The notes beneath the pieces are model-generated. The model worked only from the letters and a program-made list of their open reading frames with translations. It searched no databases and was not told the origin of the DNA. 10,837 nt of DNA, taken from NCBI GenBank assembly GCA_964505325.1, contig CAZDHT010000192.1:1-10837 (forward strand), in the 5' to 3' direction. The position numbers and the translations under genes were made by a program. This DNA comes from CAZDHT01 sp964505325 (lineage in GTDB: Bacteria > Planctomycetota > PUPC01). Below are positions 7,358-10,837 of the stretch, one piece after another (within the stretch, counting starts at the first letter, position 1; every line of letters begins with the position of its first letter).

Positions 7358-8461
7358 TCAGTCTCGGTTCCTTCTCCGCTCATCCTCAGCCGGCGCTGGG
7401 TCCAATTCCAGCAGGCGGTAGACCTCCGCCACGGCGCGCTCCGCGGCCCGGCCCGGATTGAAAAACAGGTCCTGCGCGGCTTGCCGGCGAGTCTCGTGCT
7501 GACGCGACGGATCGCTCAGCGCGGATTCGACGACCGTGGCGATCCCGCCCGCATCATCCACCATCATCCCGACCTTCCGGCCCCACGTCTCCAGGTCGGC
7601 ACGGTGCTTGACCTTTTCGAACTGGCCGGGGAACGCAAGGAACAGAATCGGGCGGTCCAGCAGGAGGTACTCATAGGCGACCGAGCTGGCGTCGCTGATC
7701 AACAGATCCGCCACAAACTGCAGCGGGACGACGTTCCGAGAACGGACCACCGTGAGGTCGGGGTGCGCCAACTCCGCCAGCCGGTCCGCCCAGCGGACCT
7801 CGTTCTTGCGCGGGTCGTACAGGTTGTCGTGCAGCTTCACCAGCAGGTTGAGCCCGCAGCCACACAGGTTCCGAATCACGTCCTGGCCCATCACGCGCAT
7901 GCTCGACGTGGAGCCCCACGTGGGCGCGTACAGCACGGTCGGCCGGTCCGGGCGGCAGCCGAGCTCGTCCAGAATCGCTTCGCGGTTCAGCGATCCGTCG
8001 AGCAGGCAATCCAGCTTGGGCATGCCGACCCGGCGCATCCGCCGGTCGCCCGCCTCGAAGATGCCCCGCTCGATGAACCGCCGCTCCATGTACGGGCCGA
8101 TGAGGAAGACGGCGTCGAAGTCCCGCGCCCGCGGCGAGACGGCGTGGTTCTTGAATGAGAGGCCGTGGAACATGTGCGCCTTTCTGCGGGCGAAGCGGGC
8201 GTCGATGCTGAAGTCGGCGCTCATGTACAGATCAAACGGGAAGTACCGCGCCACGAGGTTGTGCATCATGTGCACCGGGCCGGCCCCGGCCTGCTCGTAC
8301 AGCGCGCGCGCGTTACCCTGCCCGTGCAGTTTGCCGTAGAACCGCACGGCAACCCGCGGGTCCTTCGCCAGCCGCTGATGGACCGGCTGGAAGACCACGT
8401 AGTTCATCGGCCGCTTCGCGCGATACCCGATGAGCCTCTTCGTCTTGCGGCGCCAAAACAT
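7358..8461 (-). CDS. CDP-glycerol glycerophosphotransferase-like protein (PF04464 type), copy A
   Basis: This 367-residue protein resembles the catalytic domain of TagB/TagF-type enzymes, which transfer phosphoglycerol or phosphoribitol from a CDP-alcohol to a growing polymer. Visible motifs are MFHGLSFKN (catalytic-type His99), GMPKLD, LYAPTWG, KLHD, and SDASSVAYEYLLLDRP near the nucleotide-binding end. The ATG at 8461 is chosen because it aligns with the start of the neighbouring paralogue; longer in-frame starts would run into that gene. No membrane span or signal is seen, so it is a peripheral or cytoplasmic enzyme. It looks about two thirds identical by eye to copy B along its whole length, with a one-residue insertion near the N-terminus and a short charged tail (AEDERRRNRD). 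The actual alcohol is unknown. Confidence 0.85.
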   Translation of the reverse strand: MFWRRKTKRLIGYRAKRPMNYVVFQPVHQRLAKDPRVAVRFYGKLHGQGNARALYEQAGAGPVHMMHNLVARYFPFDLYMSADFSIDARFARRKAHMFHGLSFKNHAVSPRARDFDAVFLIGPYMERRFIERGIFEAGDRRMRRVGMPKLDCLLDGSLNREAILDELGCRPDRPTVLYAPTWGSTSSMRVMGQDVIRNLCGCGLNLLVKLHDNLYDPRKNEVRWADRLAELAHPDLTVVRSRNVVPLQFVADLLISDASSVAYEYLLLDRPILFLAFPGQFEKVKHRADLETWGRKVGMMVDDAGGIATVVESALSDPSRQHETRRQAAQDLFFNPGRAAERAVAEVYRLLELDPAPAEDERRRNRD

Positions 8462-8475
8462 GGCAAAGCCCGGTC

Positions 8476-8598
8476 GTGTACGAGGTGACGATTGCCCTCT
8501 ATGACCTGGACGAAACGATTCTAGCGGCGGACACGGCGCGGCGCAAGAAGGAGAAGCGACGTCAGACCGGGGGCGGGTCCAGCTCGAGCAGGCGGTAG
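8476..8598 (+). pseudogene. Possible N-terminal remnant of a HAD-superfamily phosphatase gene
   Basis: In the 100-base junction between the two paralogues, the plus strand reads VTIALYDLDETILAADT from a GTG at 8485 (or 8476). This matches the first motif of HAD subfamily IB phosphatases (hydrophobic strand, DxDxT, then a short LxxxDT). After about codon 20 the reading turns into a basic, Ser-rich tail that runs antisense into the copy B gene and stops at 8596-8598. It looks like a gene start cut off by the arrival of the copy B segment. The stretch is short and overlaps a possible minus-strand promoter, so chance resemblance is not excluded. Confidence 0.4.
8518..8546 (-). promoter_or_regulatory. 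Possible internal promoter for copy A and the sulfatase-like gene
   Basis: Read on the minus strand, TTGCGC (8541-8546) and TAGAAT (8518-8523) are 17 bases apart, echoing the builds at 1125-1153 and 3772-3800. The -35 matches consensus at only 3 of 6. It would start transcripts near 8511, about 50 bases before the ATG at 8461. Confidence 0.4.
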
Positions 8599-9638
8599 AT
8601 CTCCTCGACCGCATGCCCGGTCGCGCTTCCGGGATTGTAGAAGATGTCGCCGGCCGCTTGCCGGCGGACGTCGCGCTGACGCGAGGGGTCGGCCAGCGCG
8701 GACTCGACGGCCGCGGCGATCCCGCCCGCATCGTCCACCGTGATCCCGACCTTCCTGCCCCACGTCTCCAGGTCGGCCTTCTCTCCCACTTCGTCCAACT
8801 GGCCGGGAAAGGCGAGGAAGATGACCGGTCGATCGAGGAGGAGGTACTCGTACGCCACGGAGCTGGCGTCGCTGATCAGTACGTCGGCCGCAAACAGCAG
8901 CGGCACCACGTTCCGGCCCCGCGGGGTCACCACCAGGTCGGGATGGGCCAACTCCCGCAGCCGCTCGACCCACGGGATGTGGCTCTTCCGCGGGTCGAAC
9001 GAGCTGTCGTGCAGCTTGACCACCACGTTCATTCCCCGCCCGCAGAGATTCCGGATGACGTCTTCGCCCATCACGTGGAGGCTCGACTCGGCGCCCCAGG
9101 TCGGAGCGTACAGCACGGTCGGCCGATCGGCCCGGCAGCCCAGCTCGGTCAGGATCACCTCGCGGCTCAGGCTCCCGTCGAGCAGGGCGTCGAGCTTGGG
9201 CATGCCGACCGGCCGCATCCGCGGGTCGCCCTGCTCGAAGATGCCCTGTTCCACCAGCCGCCGCTGCATGTAAGGCCCGACCACGAACACGGCGTCGAAC
9301 TTCCGCGCCCGACGCGAGATGGCGCGGTTCTTGAACGAGACCCCGTGGAACGTGTGGACCTTCGTGCGGGCCAGGACGGACCCGACGCTGAAGTTGGGGC
9401 TGATGTACAGGTCGAACGGGAAGTATCGGGCGACGAAGTGGTGCATCAGTCGCACCTGCCCGGCGCCTGCCAGCTCATACACGCGGCGCGCCTGGTGCCG
9501 GCCGAACATCTTGCCGAAGAAGCGCAGCTCAATCCGCGGGTCCTGGGCGAGCCGTTCGTGGACGGGCTGAAAGAGGAGATAGTTCATCGGCGTCTTGGCG
9601 CGATACCCGATGAACTTCTTCTTGCGGCGCCGGAACAT
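8562..9638 (-). CDS. CDP-glycerol glycerophosphotransferase-like protein (PF04464 type), copy B
   Basis: This 358-residue paralogue of the downstream copy keeps the same motif order: TFHGVSFKN (His98), GMPKLD (145-150), LYAPTWG (176-182), KLHD (208-211) and SDASSVAYEYLLLDRP (256-271). The family's catalytic-type histidines and nucleotide-site residues are present, so both copies look functional. The ATG lies 6 bases after the nucleotidyltransferase stop, with only a weak ribosome site, consistent with translational coupling. Expected role: transfer of a phospho-alcohol unit from the CDP-donor made upstream onto an envelope acceptor. Two copies could mean a primer enzyme plus a polymerase or second-unit enzyme, as with TagB and TagF. 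Which copy does which cannot be told. Confidence 0.85.
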   Translation of the reverse strand: MFRRRKKKFIGYRAKTPMNYLLFQPVHERLAQDPRIELRFFGKMFGRHQARRVYELAGAGQVRLMHHFVARYFPFDLYISPNFSVGSVLARTKVHTFHGVSFKNRAISRRARKFDAVFVVGPYMQRRLVEQGIFEQGDPRMRPVGMPKLDALLDGSLSREVILTELGCRADRPTVLYAPTWGAESSLHVMGEDVIRNLCGRGMNVVVKLHDSSFDPRKSHIPWVERLRELAHPDLVVTPRGRNVVPLLFAADVLISDASSVAYEYLLLDRPVIFLAFPGQLDEVGEKADLETWGRKVGITVDDAGGIAAAVESALADPSRQRDVRRQAAGDIFYNPGSATGHAVEEIYRLLELDPPPV

Positions 9639-9644
9639 GGCAAC

Positions 9645-10403
9645 CTACCGGATGGACGGCCGCTCCTCCCGCGTCGGGGTCTCACTCGGCACGACGGCGG
9701 ACAGCCTAGGCATGATCTCCCGCCGGGCGCGCTCCAGATCTTCGGGGAAGTCGACTTCGATCCACGGCAGCCCCTCCGTGCCCAGCACCCTGATCCGGCG
9801 CCGGGCGAGCAGCGTCTTGGTGACCAGCGGAAAGTCCGCCCGCTGGTTGCCTTCCGCCACCAGCCGCCCGACGACTTCAGACAGCACCTGGCGGGACTCG
9901 TCGCTGAACTTCACGATTCCCAGGTTCTCCCCGTCGTACTCGCCGTCGGGGAGAGCGCGGTCGATGTCGACCAGATAGCCGTCCTCGACCTTGATCTTCA
10001 TCTCCTCGTCGCCCAGCGAGTCGGCGAACTCCGCCAGCAGGGCGTCGGGGTACGGACAGCGGATGAGGCGGCCGAGGAGAGCCGGATGGAACAGCACGTC
10101 GGCGTTGAGCACGATGAACTCGCCCCGCAGCTCCCGCAGCCCCAGCCAGAAGGAGTAGAGGCTGTTGGTGGTGGCGTAGTCCTCGTTGTGGACCATGCGG
10201 AAGCCGTCGCCCAGGTGGGCCTGGAGCGCGTCGCGGGCATATCCGCCGACGACCGTGATGTCGCGGATCCCGAGGTCGCGCAGCACGTCCACCTGGCGCC
10301 GGACCAGCGACTTCCCGCCGACCTCCAGCATGCACTTGGGCTCGGTCTTGGTGAGCCGCAGCATTCGGTTGCCGCGGCCGGCTGCCAGGATAAGAGCTTC
10401 CAA
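9645..10403 (-). CDS. LicC-like nucleotidyltransferase (probably makes a CDP-activated alcohol or amine)
   Basis: This 252-residue protein has the nucleotidyltransferase fold: EALILAAGRGNRM (2-14) binds the NTP, then EPKCMLEVGGKSL (21-33), NEDYATTNSLYSFW (73-86), LNAD with metal Asp102, and WIEVDFPEDLERA (214-226) with the second metal acid. The N-x2-Y-x2-TNS-x2-S pattern is typical of LicC/PntC-type cytidylyltransferases, and the partners downstream use CDP-linked substrates, so CTP is the likely nucleotide. The acceptor (phosphocholine, glycerol-P, aminoethylphosphonate or a sugar-P) is open. The TTG at 10403 is chosen because GGGAGG lies 6 bases upstream and the fold begins right there. 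An ATG at 10469 is the alternative; the frame also opens at 10538, upstream of the promoter. It is the first gene of a four-gene minus-strand operon. Confidence 0.8.
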   Translation of the reverse strand: MEALILAAGRGNRMLRLTKTEPKCMLEVGGKSLVRRQVDVLRDLGIRDITVVGGYARDALQAHLGDGFRMVHNEDYATTNSLYSFWLGLRELRGEFIVLNADVLFHPALLGRLIRCPYPDALLAEFADSLGDEEMKIKVEDGYLVDIDRALPDGEYDGENLGIVKFSDESRQVLSEVVGRLVAEGNQRADFPLVTKTLLARRRIRVLGTEGLPWIEVDFPEDLERARREIMPRLSAVVPSETPTREERPSIR

Positions 10404-10506
10404 ATCCGGGCCTCCCTGGAAGGTCCTCGGGAACGCAAACCCCGGGTATGGGTTAATTGTGCCGATCATCCGCCGGCAGCGTTGGCAAAAGAGCCAAGAC
10501 CGACCG

Positions 10507-10534
10507 ATTATATCGCCCGACGGGGTACTGTCAA
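10507..10534 (-). promoter_or_regulatory. Perfect-consensus sigma70 promoter of the four-gene minus-strand operon
   Basis: On the minus strand TTGACA (10529-10534) and TATAAT (10507-10512) are separated by 16 bases, and both hexamers match consensus exactly. Transcription would start near 10500 and give a leader of about 97 bases before the TTG at 10403. This is clearly stronger on paper than the other promoters in the window. Confidence 0.8.
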
Positions 10535-10575
10535 GCACACGCCAGCCTGAGTCATCCCCCGTTTTCGAGACGGGA

Positions 10576-10836
10576 AAGGCCCGTTCACGGGCCTTCGCGG
10601 GGAGCGACAGCTCCGAGAATAGGCCCCGCCTTCAGGCGGGATCGAGCGGGCCGGGCCTCGTGTTTGGCCTTGAGCCCCGTTCACCGGGCTTGTTGGAGGG
10701 CTTTAGCCGAGACGGACAAGCCCCGTAAACGGGGCTGAGCGTAAAAGGAGGGGCGGCCGCTGCTCGCCCCCCGCTAAAGCGGGGGCCTATTCTCGCCCGC
10801 CTGCGGCGGACTTGGAAAGCAGCGTAAACGCTGCTT
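10576..10836. repeat. Array of short hairpins, mostly with TTCA or TAAA loops
   Basis: About seven compact inverted repeats are packed into 260 bases with no gene. 10576-10595: 8-bp stem, TTCA loop. 10601-10614: 5-bp stem, GACA loop. 10625-10640: 6-bp stem, TTCA loop. 10673-10690: 7 positions with one C-C mismatch, TTCA loop. 10719-10736: 7-bp stem, TAAA loop. 10768-10785: 7-bp stem, TAAA loop. 10797-10809: 5-bp stem, TGC loop. 10817-10836: 8-bp stem, TAAA loop. Stem sequences differ while the loop type and size recur, so this is not a simple duplication. It resembles REP-like extragenic palindromes. No T-runs follow the stems, so they do not look like intrinsic terminators. The array may continue past the right edge. 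Confidence 0.75.
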
Positions 10837-10837
10837 G

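Noticed and set aside
8462..8731. N-terminal extension of copy A from ATG 8731
   Set aside because: It would overlap copy B by 170 bases and read low-complexity Ser/Arg/Pro sequence; the paralogue aligns from 8461.
8613..10550. Very long plus-strand open frame (645 codons) across the right-hand operon
   Set aside because: It lies antisense to three genes with clear family motifs, runs across their boundaries, and its residues are the Arg/Pro/Gly/His-rich mix produced by the reverse of GC-rich coding sequence.
10576..10837. CRISPR array
   Set aside because: There is no repeated unit of constant sequence and no regular spacers; only the hairpin shape recurs.

Overview
The window is GC-rich DNA from a diderm (Gram-negative type) bacterium. 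An LpxL-type acyltransferase and an MsbA-type lipid exporter support an outer membrane. The phylum cannot be read from the sequence. A Planctomycetota/PVC-like or similar environmental lineage is only a guess, based on the hairpin-rich spacer and the mix of envelope genes.

Layout. (1) 1-1060, minus strand: the 5' two thirds or more of an IS5/IS1182-like DDE transposase. It is interrupted by an in-frame TGA at 293-295 and cut by the left window edge. A perfect 14-bp tandem repeat lies just upstream of it. (2) 1125-5720, plus strand: a sigma70-like promoter, then a radical SAM protein of the COG1964 / tetraether-lipid-synthase-like type and an LpxL/HtrB-like acyltransferase. A second, similarly built promoter precedes an MsbA-like ABC exporter. 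(3) 5721-5884: a short convergent spacer. (4) 5885-10534, minus strand: a promoter with perfect consensus hexamers, a LicC-like nucleotidyltransferase with a likely TTG start, two tandem paralogous CDP-glycerol glycerophosphotransferase-like proteins (PF04464 type), and a sulfatase/alkaline-phosphatase-superfamily protein with Thr at the nucleophile position. The junction between the two paralogues holds what looks like the N-terminus of a HAD phosphatase gene on the opposite strand, and a possible internal promoter. (5) About 10576-10837: a dense array of short perfect hairpins, mostly with TTCA or TAAA loops, running to the right edge.

How it may fit together (inference). The right operon could make a CDP-activated small molecule (nucleotidyltransferase), transfer the phospho-alcohol to a surface acceptor (two PF04464 enzymes), and edit or trim phosphate or sulfate esters (sulfatase-like protein). 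The left genes could acylate a lipid, modify its chains by radical chemistry, and flip it across the inner membrane. The whole reads as an envelope-lipid and phosphopolymer locus. The radical SAM gene beside a lipid acyltransferase and a lipid flippase is the most intriguing part.
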